A stretch of 64,000 nt of DNA from Thamnaconus septentrionalis. Taxonomy: Eukaryota; Chordata; Actinopteri; Tetraodontiformes; Monacanthidae. Below, piece after piece: positions 1-50,700 of the stretch (its first letter is position 1; each line of letters begins with the position of its first letter). The translations under genes were made by a program, and so were the position numbers. The notes under the pieces were generated by a model that had not been told where the DNA came from, did no database searches, and saw only the letters and a program-made list of their open reading frames with translations. The DNA lies in the NCBI GenBank assembly GCA_009823395.1, contig CM020513.1:13870501-13934500 (forward strand), written 5' to 3'.

Positions 1-609
1 AGTAGTACCTTTTGAGCAGTGCTAGTTTCCTTTACCCCCCCACCCCCAACACTACCACCACCAGCACCCTCCCACCATGCAATGATGCTTCAACCCTGCA
101 GGCAATCTCGTGATGGATATGGGTCTCTGATGTAGGGCATCGCCAAACTGGAACCAAGTCAGTTATTCAAGCTGTAAAAAGACAGACAGGAAGAAAGAAA
201 GAAAGAAAGAAAGAAAGCATTAAACAGACTGTGCACAAAAATATGCTTGTTCACGTGTTCCAGATTTCCATTTTTATTTAGCAGCAGTATGCAGTAAAAT
301 GTTAAACCAGACACGCCAGACATCAGACAGATACTGTAGCCCGATGTTGTCTTTTCATTGGAAAACACACAGCTCCTTTGCAACTGGCTTAACATCAACA
401 GCGTGTTGTTGACAGCTGCGACGAGGAGCGCGGAGCCACTGCCGTGTGCAGATGTGTGTTTTTCTCCAGAAATATCCAGCACTCCTTGTTTTAAATCAAC
501 CAGGAAGAAATTGCAAAATACTTCCTTGCTCGAGCACAACCAGAGGATGACTCCATTCACTACTGCCTGTTGTGTTGTTTTCTGCCGCAGTTTGATTTGA
601 GTTGAGTTC
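1..609. other. Upstream DNA, no gene supported
   Basis: AT/GC-mixed non-coding sequence left of the repeat at 610. It holds a short GAAA repeat near 190-217 and polyC/CA-rich sequence near 35-70. I see no conserved coding exon on either strand. Confidence 0.6.
190..217. repeat. (GAAA)n microsatellite
   Basis: About seven GAAA units in a row with no interruption. Confidence 0.9.
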
Positions 610-968
610 TTATGTTTGTCTGCCAAGGTTGTGGGTTTGATTCCGGGCCTGGGGCCTTTCTGTGTGGAGTTTGCATGTTCTCCCTGTGTCTGCTGGCTTC
701 TCTCCAGGTTCTCCGACTTCCTCCCACAGTCCAAAGACATGCATGTGAGGTGAATTGGGAACTCCGAATTGACTGTCGGTGTGAGTGAGTGTGTGAGTGT
801 GAGTGTGAGTGTGAATGGTTGTTTGTCTCTATGTGGCCCTGCAATTAACTGGCCACTTGTCCAGGGTGTCACCCTGCCTTCACTCTATGACAGCTGGCAG
901 ACCAGCAGACCCCTGCAACCTTGAGTTCAGGAAGAAGCAGGTATTGAAAATGGATGGATGGATGGATA
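610..968 (+). repeat. Degenerate teleost interspersed repeat (SINE-like or non-LTR retroelement tail)
   Basis: Contains the very common fish repeat text with TTTGCATGTTCTCCCTGTGT, CTTCCTCCCACAGTCCAAAG and AATGGTTGTTTGTCTCTATG, and ends in a run of ATGG units (about 950-968), a typical 3' tail. A B-box-like GGTTTGATTCC lies near 635, hinting at a tRNA-derived head. The family name is not certain from memory. The long minus-strand open frame across it is a by-product of the repeat. Confidence 0.8.
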
Positions 969-999
969 TTGGTGCTCAGCTCACATTCTAAATTAAATC

Positions 1000-1590
1000 A
1001 AAATATAGGGAGCGTCTGAGTTATTCCCGAAAGAACCACATGAATGAATGTCCCGCCTGCAGTCTGTCTCCCTGCACTTAAAGGCAGAACACAGACAGGA
1101 GGAATGCTGAAATGTTGAACGCGACTTAATTTTTTTTAATGGCCAATTAAGGTCACAACGTCAGAGGGTTTTCCTTTGCACTTTGTGTCACTCGATGCCA
1201 CTGCTGTCACATCCTGCAAAATGCACATTACACTCGAGCTCTTCAACTTATTATACGGAGGTCAGCGCGGCATGGATTACATTAAACAAATCACGTTAGC
1301 CTCCAAGAAAAGACCGCCGCTCTGTTGACGGGTTTATACATAGATTATCCGAATCTGCTCCCGTGCAGCTCTCTGCAGATCCGTCTGATCAGGTAATCCC
1401 CCCATTGGCTGCAGCTGGATGCCTCCCCGCAGGATTGGCGGCACAACACATCCATCCTGCATAGTTATTAATATTTCATGACTCTATACTATTTTCTGCT
1501 TGTACTGCCTTATATTTCCCTCAGTGATTCACCAGCGTTGTTCATTCTTCTCCAGTGCCGCAGTAGGTGCCATTTAGAGTTATGCAATTT
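1000..1590. other. abcc8 upstream region
   Basis: Non-coding sequence between the interspersed repeat and the TATA-like box. I see no coding exon, only unannotated promoter-proximal DNA. Confidence 0.5.
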
Positions 1591-1591
1591 C

Positions 1592-1599
1592 TATAAATA
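1592..1599 (+). promoter_or_regulatory. TATA-like box, possible abcc8 promoter
   Basis: TATAAATA lies about 820 bases upstream of the abcc8 start codon. If used, transcription would begin near 1620 and give a long leader with several upstream ATGs, so a downstream TATA-less start in the pyrimidine-rich region is also possible. Confidence 0.35.
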
Positions 1600-1689
1600 T
1601 ACACATGTATGAGGAGAAGGAAAGCATGGCGCAGAGATTTGGATCAGAGCTCTCGCTCATGCTCCACACGTACTGTTTTATGACGTCTG

Positions 1690-2410
1690 CACGGCTCACA
1701 CGGCTGCAGGACCACCCCCCGACTTCTCTCCTTCCTTCCCTCTCCTTCTCTCATTCTCCACCTGTCCCGCCTGCTTGAGCCCACCCCTCCTTCCTCTTCC
1801 TCTCCTCCTCTTCCCTCCCTACCTTGATGGGCTCTGCAGCCTGGTCCTCGGCGCTGTGCACCCTCCTCTCCCGTCCCTCCAAGGTCGATTCTGAGGCTCC
1901 GGTACAGGAATAGCAGCCCCTCGCTGCAGAGCTCTGCTGCCGCTGCCTCTGACTGCTTGCACACGCGCGAGTCTGCGTGTGTGCACGAGCGAGACAGAAG
2001 AGGGAGTCGTAGTCATCGGAGGATGTGAGAGGGCTGGAGATGGACGGGATGCAGATGTTTGTGGGCAGCATGGCCAGGAAAGCAGCCTAGGCTGCCGGGA
2101 GCTGAGAGGGAGCTGCCGAGGCAGCGGACTCTGACTGCCGGGACCCCTCTCCTCCCCCACGCTCACACCTCGACTCTCAGCCAGGGCTCGGCGAGGGCTG
2201 GATTTAGTAAAGGGAGCAGGCGGTCGACTGGGATTTCTACTGTGGATGGCATCGACGTTCCTCCAAGAGGCTCGATATGTTCTGAGAGAGTCTGTTTAGA
2301 TTCCTCTCTCTCCTCTGTCTCTGGTCCCCCTCCTCCTCCTCTTCTTCCTCCTCTTCCTCCTCCTCATTTGTTCTCCGGCCCGGTTTCCTCCGCAGAGTCC
2401 CGGTCCCACC
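1690..2410 (+). other. Pyrimidine- and CpG-rich leader of abcc8 (5' UTR/promoter)
   Basis: Dense CT-rich tracts (about 1715-1830 and 2300-2370) with scattered CpG precede the start codon. An upstream ATG at 2059 opens a frame of 127 codons that overlaps the abcc8 start in another frame; if the transcript includes it, it could dampen translation. The transcript start is unknown. Confidence 0.5.
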
Positions 2411-42321
<39,911 letters not shown>

Positions 42322-42457
42322 CACAAGACGGGAGGAGAGAAAGCATTAAAGGAAGACGTTCAAAGTGCAATTGTCCCATGGAATATATATATATTCATTT
42401 TTATTTTGTAATCATATTGTATTATATTTGTACATAAAAAAGAGTTGATTATTTGTT

Positions 42458-42463
42458 AATAAA
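42458..42463 (+). terminator. abcc8 poly(A) signal
   Basis: AATAAA 137 bases after the stop codon, followed 20 bases later by a GT repeat (42484-42502) that can act as the GU-rich downstream element. Confidence 0.8.
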
Positions 42464-42483
42464 ACATGAATGATCATTCAGAC

Positions 42484-42502
42484 TGTGTGTGTGTGTGTGT
42501 GT
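42484..42502 (+). repeat. (GT)n just downstream of the abcc8 poly(A) signal
   Basis: About nine GT units in the position expected for a CstF-binding GU-rich element. Confidence 0.8.
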
Positions 42503-43913
42503 GGGTATGCGTGCTTTGGGACGGCAGGTTAAGGTTAAAGTCATGGTGCTTGTGCGAGACTATTAAGACCCAGTGAGTCAGCGTGGGGTGGTAGGTGATA
42601 ACTGAGGGAATGCAGAGCGAGACGGGTGGAGGAAACTGCCCAGCAAGACAGATGCCAGAGAGCCAAAGCTTTAAAAATACTCCAGAGTGTGTGAGAGTGA
42701 GAGTGTCACTCCTGCCCAACTCACGTCAGAGACTGGCTGCGTAAATCGCTGAGTCTGTTCACGGCAGCTTACTCCCTGTGCGCGCACTCTAAATTTATCC
42801 CAAAACTGCCTCAGGGGGGGGAGGTTGGGGCCGCTGCTCATATGTTGAGTGGCAATAGGTTATATTTAACCTATTGTAAATCCAGAATGTGGGGTAGCTC
42901 CACTGTATGGTTGGAGCAACATTAGCGCGAGAATCCCACAGCAAGGTGCCCTTCCAGAGGCACCGCAGGGAGGGACTGTCTTCCCACCTTCGCCCGTCTC
43001 ACGTTACCGAACTGCGACGGAGTGGCACAATGAGCACAGAGCCTCCAAACTCTGCCTTCTCATCCAGGGGCAGAGCTACGTGGTGGCCAGTGAGGGAGGG
43101 GGGGGATCATTTGACAAAAGACCTTACACTATTCCATACTACAGCATCTCAAGTCATATCTTTATTGACTGATGTGCAGAATCTTTTTGAATGTATTAAT
43201 ATATGTTTATATGTAATATGCATAACATATCTGTGATTTGATGATTGGCTCGGATCTTGTGCTTGGTAGAAGCAAGACATCCAAAGAAGAAATTTAACGC
43301 CACACCACAACACTGACCCTAGGACAGCAGGAACAAGCTGATATAGGTTGATTATTCATATTAACATCAGTGAAGACTTGCTGTCCTCTAATTCACAGGA
43401 ATGGTGGCAGGCCGACTGTTATAAGACCACCCTGAAAATATTTAATAAATACAAACAACTACAGTAACAATTAGAATATAATAATAAAAACATGTCATTT
43501 CAGGTACCTGCTTATTGCCACCAGTGTGAGGCACGATCTCAACCATGTGTCCACTCCAAGGAAGCATATCTGGCTCCCTCACTGCAGTCTCATCCAAACC
43601 TGATAATAAAGGACTCTGCTCGCACACGCCCCCCTCCCACCGTCGCACGCACAGCCTCCATCACCGTCTTACACCTCGCCGAGTTTCCACTGATCGGGGC
43701 TGAGTGCGGATGAGATGCCGGTGAGTGACGGCGGCAGCTGCGAGCTGGAAGCGGAACCTTCTCATGGGACTGAGGCGCGGTGCCGCGCCTGATCCGGAGG
43801 CAACGGGCGACAACAGGGGCAACCCTGCCTGCGAAGAACAGGAGGAGGAGGAAGAAGAGGAGAGGCGAGATCAGGCGACGCAGAGCGCGGATCCGTAGTA
43901 TGGGAGTGCTGCT
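42503..43913 (+). promoter_or_regulatory. abcc8-kcnj11 intergenic region, kcnj11 promoter and 5' UTR
   Basis: 1.4 kb between the abcc8 3' end and the kcnj11 start. It includes a perfect 10-base inverted repeat (42853-42876) and becomes CpG-rich from about 43600. No TATA box evident and no extra coding exon. The kcnj11 transcript start must lie here, but I cannot place it. Confidence 0.6.
42853..42876. repeat. Perfect inverted repeat (hairpin)
   Basis: CAATAGGTTA, loop TATT, TAACCTATTG. Ten perfect pairs around a four-base loop. Confidence 0.9.
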
Positions 43914-45077
43914 ATGTTGTCCAGGAAGGGACTGATTCCTGATGATTACCTGCTGACCCGCTTGGCCGAGGATGTGCTGCAGCCCAAGTTCAAGGCGAAA
44001 GCGGGCAAGCCGCGCTTCGTGGCCAAGAACGGCGTTTGCAATGTGGCGCACACCAACATCCGCGAGCAGGGCCGCTTCCTGCAGGACGTCTTCACCACGC
44101 TGGTGGATTTGAAATGGCTGCACACGCTCGTCATCTTCACCATGTCCTTCCTGTGCAGCTGGCTCCTGTTCGGGATGATCTGGTGGCTCGTCGCCTTTGC
44201 GCACGGCGACCTGGACCAGCGGGGTGGCGGCGACGACGACTTTGTGCCGTGCGTCACGAGCATCCACTCCTTCTCCTCCGCCTTCCTCTTCTCCATCGAG
44301 GTGCAGGTGACCATTGGCTTCGGCGGCCGCATGGTCACGGAGGAGTGCGTCTCCGCCATCATCATCCTGATCGTGCAGAACATCGTGGGCCTGGTGATCA
44401 ACGCCATCATGCTCGGCTGCATCTTCATGAAGACGGCGCAGGCCAACCGGCGCGCCGAGACGCTCATCTTCAGCAAGCACGCCGTCATCTCGGTGCGCAA
44501 CAACGCGCTGTGCTTCATGGTGCGCATCGGGGACCTGAGGAAGAGCATGATCATCAGCGCCACCGTGCGGATGCAGGTGGTGAGGAGGACCACCACGGAG
44601 GAGGGCGAGGTGGTGCCCCTGGACCAGATCGACATCCACATGGACAACCCGGTGGGCACCAACGGCATCTTCCTGGTGTCGCCGCTCATCATCTGCCACG
44701 TCATCGACAAGCACAGCCCCCTGTACGGCCTGTCCGCCTCCGACCTGCAGCACGACGACATCGAGGTGATCGTGGTGCTGGAGGGGGTGGTGGAGACCAC
44801 CGGCATCACCACGCAGGCGCGGACCTCCTACGTGTCCGAGGAGATCCTGTGGGGGCAGCGCTTCGTGCCCACCGTGTCCGAGGAGGACGGCATGTACGCG
44901 GTGGACTACTCCAAGTTCGGCAACACCGTCAAGGTGCCCACGCCGTGCTGCAGCGCCAGGACGCTGGACGAGGCGGGCGGCATCGCTCGGCTCAAGCTGG
45001 ACGAGGGCGTCACCTTGCGGACGTCCATGAGAAGGCGGCGGGGCGCCACGGTACGCAAGGCCAAGAAGGACCTCTGA
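43914..45077 (+). CDS. kcnj11: kcnj11: inward-rectifier potassium channel Kir6.2
   Basis: Kir6.2 is the pore of the KATP channel; four subunits assemble with four SUR1 and close on ATP binding. The 387-residue frame is one exon, as in mammals. Visible parts are the N-terminal [21 protein letters not shown]50 of the ATP site (NIREQGR), the first helix near 70-95, the selectivity filter TIGFG (133-137), the second helix near 145-172 with the rectification residue N163, and the cytosolic domain with K188 (SKHA). Lys at that site and the start fit Kir6.2 rather than Kir6.1, as does the SUR1 neighbour; some stretches (LIICHVIDK) resemble Kir6.1. The turret between helix 1 and pore ([10 protein letters not shown]) is about three residues longer than in human. 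The C-tail is short and divergent, with RRRR at 373-376 in place of mammalian RKR. Codons are strikingly rich in G/C at third positions. It starts 1592 bases after the abcc8 stop. Confidence 0.96.
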   Translation: MLSRKGLIPDDYLLTRLAEDVLQPKFKAKAGKPRFVAKNGVCNVAHTNIREQGRFLQDVFTTLVDLKWLHTLVIFTMSFLCSWLLFGMIWWLVAFAHGDLDQRGGGDDDFVPCVTSIHSFSSAFLFSIEVQVTIGFGGRMVTEECVSAIIILIVQNIVGLVINAIMLGCIFMKTAQANRRAETLIFSKHAVISVRNNALCFMVRIGDLRKSMIISATVRMQVVRRTTTEEGEVVPLDQIDIHMDNPVGTNGIFLVSPLIICHVIDKHSPLYGLSASDLQHDDIEVIVVLEGVVETTGITTQARTSYVSEEILWGQRFVPTVSEEDGMYAVDYSKFGNTVKVPTPCCSARTLDEAGGIARLKLDEGVTLRTSMRRRRGATVRKAKKDL

Positions 45078-45353
45078 AACTGGGGGTTTTTTTTTTTTTT
45101 TTTAACGAAAGAAATATTTACGTTTAAACCATGCTTGATTATTTAAAAATGCTGAATTTTATGATTCTGCCACAAATTACTTGTAATTTAAGCCGTTACA
45201 CTCTTAGACAGAGTTTTAACTCAGGGTCACTGTGAAGAATTAGATGACGCACAACGACTGAATGCGCTGAAAATCATCAGATGTAATGAGGAATCCTCAG
45301 ATCGAGGTCTGTTTATGAAAGAGTCACTGGAGTGACTGCATGCACTGTAGAGC
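45078..45353 (+). other. kcnj11 3' UTR
   Basis: AT-rich sequence after the stop, starting with a T run (about 45088-45103), up to the poly(A) signal. Confidence 0.7.
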
Positions 45354-45359
45354 AATAAA
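45354..45359 (+). terminator. kcnj11 poly(A) signal
   Basis: AATAAA 277 bases after the kcnj11 stop, followed by T/G-containing sequence. Confidence 0.65.
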
Positions 45360-45770
45360 GGAGAATGTCTCATTTTACAGGTGCACGTGCTGGAGATTTA
45401 CAACCACGCAAGACGTCCTCGTTTCTGCAGACGAACGACCTTTGACGAGAATCAGTTGACATATTTAAAATTAATGTACGGTGGTTCTGGTTTCTCGTAC
45501 GACTGAGAGCTTCCACGATGCAAATTTCTTGTATCATTTGACAAGAGGGAACCCAGAAGACGACTTTGTTTTCTTCAGCTCCCTCAGTTAAATGAAATAA
45601 TTTATTTGATCTTGCAGACTGATCTTCCCTGGTGACTCCGCTGCCCTTCTCTTCAAAAATAGCACTTTTTCCTCCTTCCAAAGAGCCATGCGACACTCCT
45701 GATATTCCCCTCTTGCATAATTCACACACATCCAGACAAAAGACATCCGACGCCGGGTGGCATTTCTCTT

Positions 45771-45776
45771 TTTATT
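45771..45776 (-). terminator. Distal mob2 poly(A) signal
   Basis: TTTATT on the plus strand, i.e. AATAAA on the mob2 strand, 1.66 kb past the stop. A nearer alternative AATAAA lies at 46693-46698. Confidence 0.5.
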
Positions 45777-47433
45777 ATTAGATTATAATCCGCAGAGCTT
45801 AAAATATTAAATTGCTTTTAACTTAGTTAATAATTAAAATACATAAAATGAGAGCCAAAAACTGAGGAACCCTGCAAAAAAAGAAAGATTTAAAATAAAT
45901 AAAAAAAGGAGAATCATAAACCCAATCCTCCTCGTTACAGAGGCCGTGTCTGACAGAACCCGCTTGCGATTCTTTGTACAGTTAAGCCCAAGCAGACTGA
46001 GATTTTCTATACATGTGTAATTGTAACCATTACTGTTATTTCAGCACTAATCTTTCCTTGGATAATCTTTTTTTCTCAACGAAAGCAATATTTCAAGGGG
46101 GAGGGGAGTGGGGGAGGGAGGGCAATAAATGAGAACAGAGGAGCAGAAGTCGAGATGCTTTGTTTCTTTTTGCACTGGAAGCCCTGCTGTCCACTGCCGC
46201 TCCCCCTGGTGGCTGCCTCCCAGCCTGCAGACATTACCTCATGTCTTTGTCTTCCTGGGCTGATGGGAGGAGGAGGGTGAGGGGGTTGGGCTGGGGTGGG
46301 GTGGGGTGGTGGTGGGGGTGGGGTGAGGGGTGAGCTAGTGACAACAGAGCAGTTTGGACTCGGCCTCACGTGCGGCAGCGGGCCTGCAGTCGGATGATCA
46401 GGTTCAATCATCTCGCGTCTTCCACCTCTGTGTGTCTCACTGGCTTTCTCTACGTGTTTGCTGCCCTCTACTGGTCAGCTTTGGGACATATTTGTTAAGG
46501 GGATACCACGAGCAAATTTCTTGTAATTATTATCATATCGTAGTTTTAGCACAATCAACATCTGTCACAAGGGGGGGCCGAGCGGTCTGGTGGACGAGGG
46601 TCAGAAGAAGAAAACCAAACAGGGGAAGGAGGAAGGAATTTCTCTGGCAGCAGTGACACAGTCTGTCAGGTAGGAGGCGCTATTGTGTTTGTTTTATTTT
46701 GCTTTGAAATCATTCTCACACAAACACGGTGACTGGCGAGTCTCGCCCCTGTCGGGCAGTAACGCGGCTCCACTGCTGGCCAGCGAGGTGGTGGCTGTGC
46801 GCCCCCCATAGGCCGCCTGCCTCCACTGCAGCAGAGGAGGGAGGAGCGAGCCGGTGACACGAGCGGACGCCTCTCCTCCACGCGTTCACAACACTGTACA
46901 AATAGCAGGTCCAAGCAAAGCGGAGCGCCCCCTTCCTGTACTCTATGTGTAGGTAGAGGAGATGGGAGGGGGAGGGGGTGGTGGAGGGAGGGCCCCCCTC
47001 AAAAAAAAAGTTGGGGAAAAAAAAAAAGAACGTCATCAAAATAAAGGCGAAATAAAACCAAAAAAACAAAAACAAAACTTACACATACTTTTTGTTCCTA
47101 GTTTAAATTGCAGAGAAGACGGGAGGGATTTGCCCCCTTTTGAGCAACACTCGCTGCGTTTGTCACGCCAATCCCTGCTGGCGTGACAAACCCCTCCCCC
47201 GCGCCACCCCAAACCCCCTGAACCCCTCCCCCCTTCCTTCCTTCCTTCCATCCTTCCTCCTGGTTGGTTGGTTGGTTGGTTGGTGTAGTAGCAAAACAAA
47301 AGAGTACTGGAAGGTCTCTTCAAGTCCCGCTGGCACCGAGGACGAGGGGCCAGGCTGCTGTCTTTCCTTCTCTCCTCTAGTTCTTCTATATCAGCCCCGC
47401 GGGGCTGCCGGCACGCCGCTGCCCTCCTTCCGC
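45777..47433 (-). other. Probable mob2 3' UTR
   Basis: 1.66 kb after the mob2 stop with G-rich (46090-46330) and CCTT/TTGG tetranucleotide tracts (47223-47285). No coding potential beyond short frames. UTR assignment rests on position and on the poly(A) signals. Confidence 0.5.
47223..47285. repeat. CCTT and TTGG tetranucleotide tracts
   Basis: About five CCTT units, then six TTGG units, near the end of the mob2 coding exon. Confidence 0.85.
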
Positions 47434-47750
47434 TCATCTCTCCGTCACGTGGTTTTGTGAGGAGGGGGAGGGTGCCGACGCCGGAGCGGAGGGGGCCGGC
47501 GCGGGCGGCGGCGGCACCGGGCTGCAGAGGATTTCGGACAGGTCGTCCATGATACAGGTCTCCTTGGGGTCGACCAGGTTGAATTCCCTTACGAAAACGA
47601 TGAAATGTGCATACAGAGTGTTCAGGTGGCCCTGCAGGTCCAGAGCCACCGTCTCTTTAAAGTGCGCCCAGTAGAGGTGAGCCAGCACGTGGAACAGGTA
47701 CCGGCAGATCTTCTTGACCAAGGACTCAAAGGAGTTGGGAAACTCTTTGC
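47434..47750 (-). CDS. mob2: mob2 exon 5 (residues 138-242 and stop)
   Basis: Encodes KEFPNSFESLVKKICRYLF, the zinc histidines H162 and H167, LYAHFIVFVREFNLVDPKE and a Pro/Ala-rich C-tail ending QNHVTER. Acceptor ctgtag. Confidence 0.95.
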
Positions 47751-50700
47751 CTACAGAGAGAGAGGAGAGAACGGAGAAGGGTTGAATTAGGCAAAAAACA
47801 CAGGATTAGACTGAAAAACTAAAGAATGTCTTTCTGGCAGCTGTAAATAAATAATGCATCAAAAAAAAACAGCACTATTGATAAGAAGGAAATTAAAAAA
47901 ACAAACAACAGCAAAAAACAACAACAACAACAACAACAAAAAGCAGCTGAAGAAAGCATGTGCAACTATGGGCAATTTGTTCAATAGGCTTGTATGAACT
48001 TTTTCTGGCCAGCAGGGGGAAGCAGTATAACACCAGGATGCCTGAACTGTATCGGCCCCTGAAAGCTCAGATAGATGCTGGACCCCTTTGCACCAAGCAA
48101 AACTTAAATCACCTTTTTTCTTTACTTCATATTTACATAGTGGCAACGTCAATCATGATTCTAACTTAATCTAAGAAATTTATTATACATGCTGTATATG
48201 TTATATATTCTCCCACGTTGTTATTTTTTCGAGGCAGCAAGTCAAAATGAAGTTGCTTTGGATTTTCTTATCAAACAAACACTTGAATGAATCTAATTGA
48301 TGATTTTCCTGCTTTTAATTTCTTACTTCCTCTCGTGTGATCAAAGTTCAAGGCTGCACATTGTTACCACACAGAAGGACGGCCTGTTGTCCGTGTTCAG
48401 CTTCAGTTCTCCGATGTGGAAACTACAGCTCCACATACACGCTAAAACCATGTCGTACGACTACAACGTATTTCAACCGGCAGGATGGGGTTGTTGCTCA
48501 ACGTGGCCGTGGTGCCGTCCAGCCCTGCTGAACACACAGAGGGACTCACCGTATTTGGTGGGGAAGATTTCCTCGTCTGTGACCAGTTTCTGACAAAGAC
48601 TCATCACAAAGTCGACGTATTGCGGAGCAGTGCACTTTGTCTTCTTCCCCTTCTCGTCATACCAGTAGTATATTCTGCGGAGACAAAAGAAGAAAACGTG
48701 CAACTCAGTTGTTGTCATCAGTGAAATTTTCAGTCAGAGGAAATGATGCCGCCGACTCTGCACCACAGCATAAATTAATCACCGTGAGCCATTAGCGAAG
48801 AATGTGTGTGGCTCATCGCAAACAGGAAGAGACGCAACCAGGCAGCATCCAAAGACGTCAGCGGGACTTATTTCCTCATTCAGGCAGAGGAGCTCATCTC
48901 CTCGCTGACGTGAGCAGGCAGATGGAGTTCAGGAGGAAAAACAACCTGTGTTCTGCGCCGCTCACGTCGGTCGTGTTCATTCCAGCGCGCCGACTGAACT
49001 TTTTCTCGATTTCCGGCCTCAGATTGGTGGAGGAGGGCAACCCAGGGAGCCGCAGCCGAGTCTGGCATTAACTCTGATCAAAGGGCAGCGGCGCAGCACA
49101 CATCTCGGGGCAGGACGACCGCCGACACAAAAACCAAAAGGCTGATTAATAAGCAGATGAAACGCTTTTTTTTTTTTTTTTTAAATTGCCGGGCGGAGCA
49201 GAGCGGCCCGGCGCAGCGCGGGAGTCAGACATTACAAATCCGGAGGAATGTAAAGCGTCTACATGAGTGACCCTGCAGGACGAGACCTACTGACCACAGC
49301 GGCCTCTTACAATACGCTTACTCACACAGGATTAGAGCACGCGTCTGTGTGGGAACCACGCTGACTAAACTTGCCAGCGGGCCGACTTCATGCTAACGTA
49401 CACAATTACACACACACACGCCTGTGGCTTTGTCAGGTGACCCAAGCAGCCAACCAGGATGCCTCATGGCTGTTTATTAAACAGACGGATTTCAAAGTCT
49501 GTGTTGAATGCGAGTGTCAAACCGCCAAACTGCCAACCGTTTTGACAGGCGTCTGTGTATTGCGGCCTATGGGGAATCTAATGGGATTTTGGGTTGCAGT
49601 ACCATGGGCGGCCACTTGGAGGGAGGTGGGGGAGGTTGTCGAAATACATTTTTGAGAGGTGAGCGCTGACGCACAAGCATCCATCTCTTCACATCCACCC
49701 ACTCGTACAAAATGGGACCGAGTAGCCACCAAATCATTCCATTGCCTCATGGCTCATGGAAATTACTTTCTTCCAAAAATAGTGCTGAGCTCTGCTGCTG
49801 CTGCTGCTGCTGCTGCAGCAGCGACACGCTCGGCTTCTTACCGCTGAGAAGGAGGGGGGAGGCTCAGCGGTGCCCAGCTCCTAAGTGGGCAGGAAAGGGT
49901 GGGTCGCCAAAAAGGCGGCGATGATGCATTTGTGAAAAATGGGGCTTCAGAGTCGCAGAAACAGATTGGACTTTATTGCTTGTTTGACATCTTTTGTTTT
50001 GCTTTGTTCACACATCCAGCGCGTCTTTCACGTCTCTGTACTCCAGAGTTCAATAGAGGCGCAGTCGTCTGTCTGCATGCTCGTCAGGTCCTGCAGGGCA
50101 GGTCGGGCGTCTTTCAGATAGATGGACGGCCGACGGTGGGAAAACCCCCAACGTGTTGACACGGAGACGACTCGTGACTCGTGTGTCACCGTCGCACCCG
50201 TGTTATTTCTTAACTATGGCCCGAGTTGTTTCTGACTTGCCCGCAGGGAGTGTGCGAGCGGCTGAGTGATTGAGCGCGCACACACTGACATCCTGTATTG
50301 TAAAGCCGTGGAGGAGCCGTGCGGCGACTGCGTGGCTTCTTTCAGTGCGGGCGATCAGGTTTTTCCAGCCGTCAGTGTACACAGGGAGAAATACTGGGCT
50401 CCCTGGCAAACACAAGGCTCGCACACAGGATGGCACCCCGCCCTGACAGGGCAAACGAACTGAATAAACACTTGCGGGCAGTCCCCTCCCCTCTTTTAAC
50501 ATGGCATCAATAGCCCTCCTTGTCGTGAAAGAGCTGAAAACTTAAACTTTAGCACTCGGCAGGTATGTCCGCTCAACTGGACGCACCAGTAAGTGAAAAC
50601 GCTTGAGGGGAATCTGACAAGAGAAGAGCTAACGCAACGCCTACAAGTAGTAAAGAGAGGCTTCAGGGAATTTTAAAGACTATTTGAGAGAACGTGTGCC

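Noticed and set aside
159..872. 237-codon minus-strand open frame
   Set aside because: It runs through a degenerate interspersed repeat and has no recognisable protein family.
43590..44753. 387-codon minus-strand open frame over kcnj11
   Set aside because: It is the antisense shadow of a very GC-rich coding exon; the plus strand encodes an unmistakable Kir6.2.
43914..45077. Assignment to kcnj8 (Kir6.1)
   Set aside because: A few stretches resemble Kir6.1, but the N-terminus, the short turret, Lys at the ATP site (K188) and the SUR1 neighbour favour Kir6.2.
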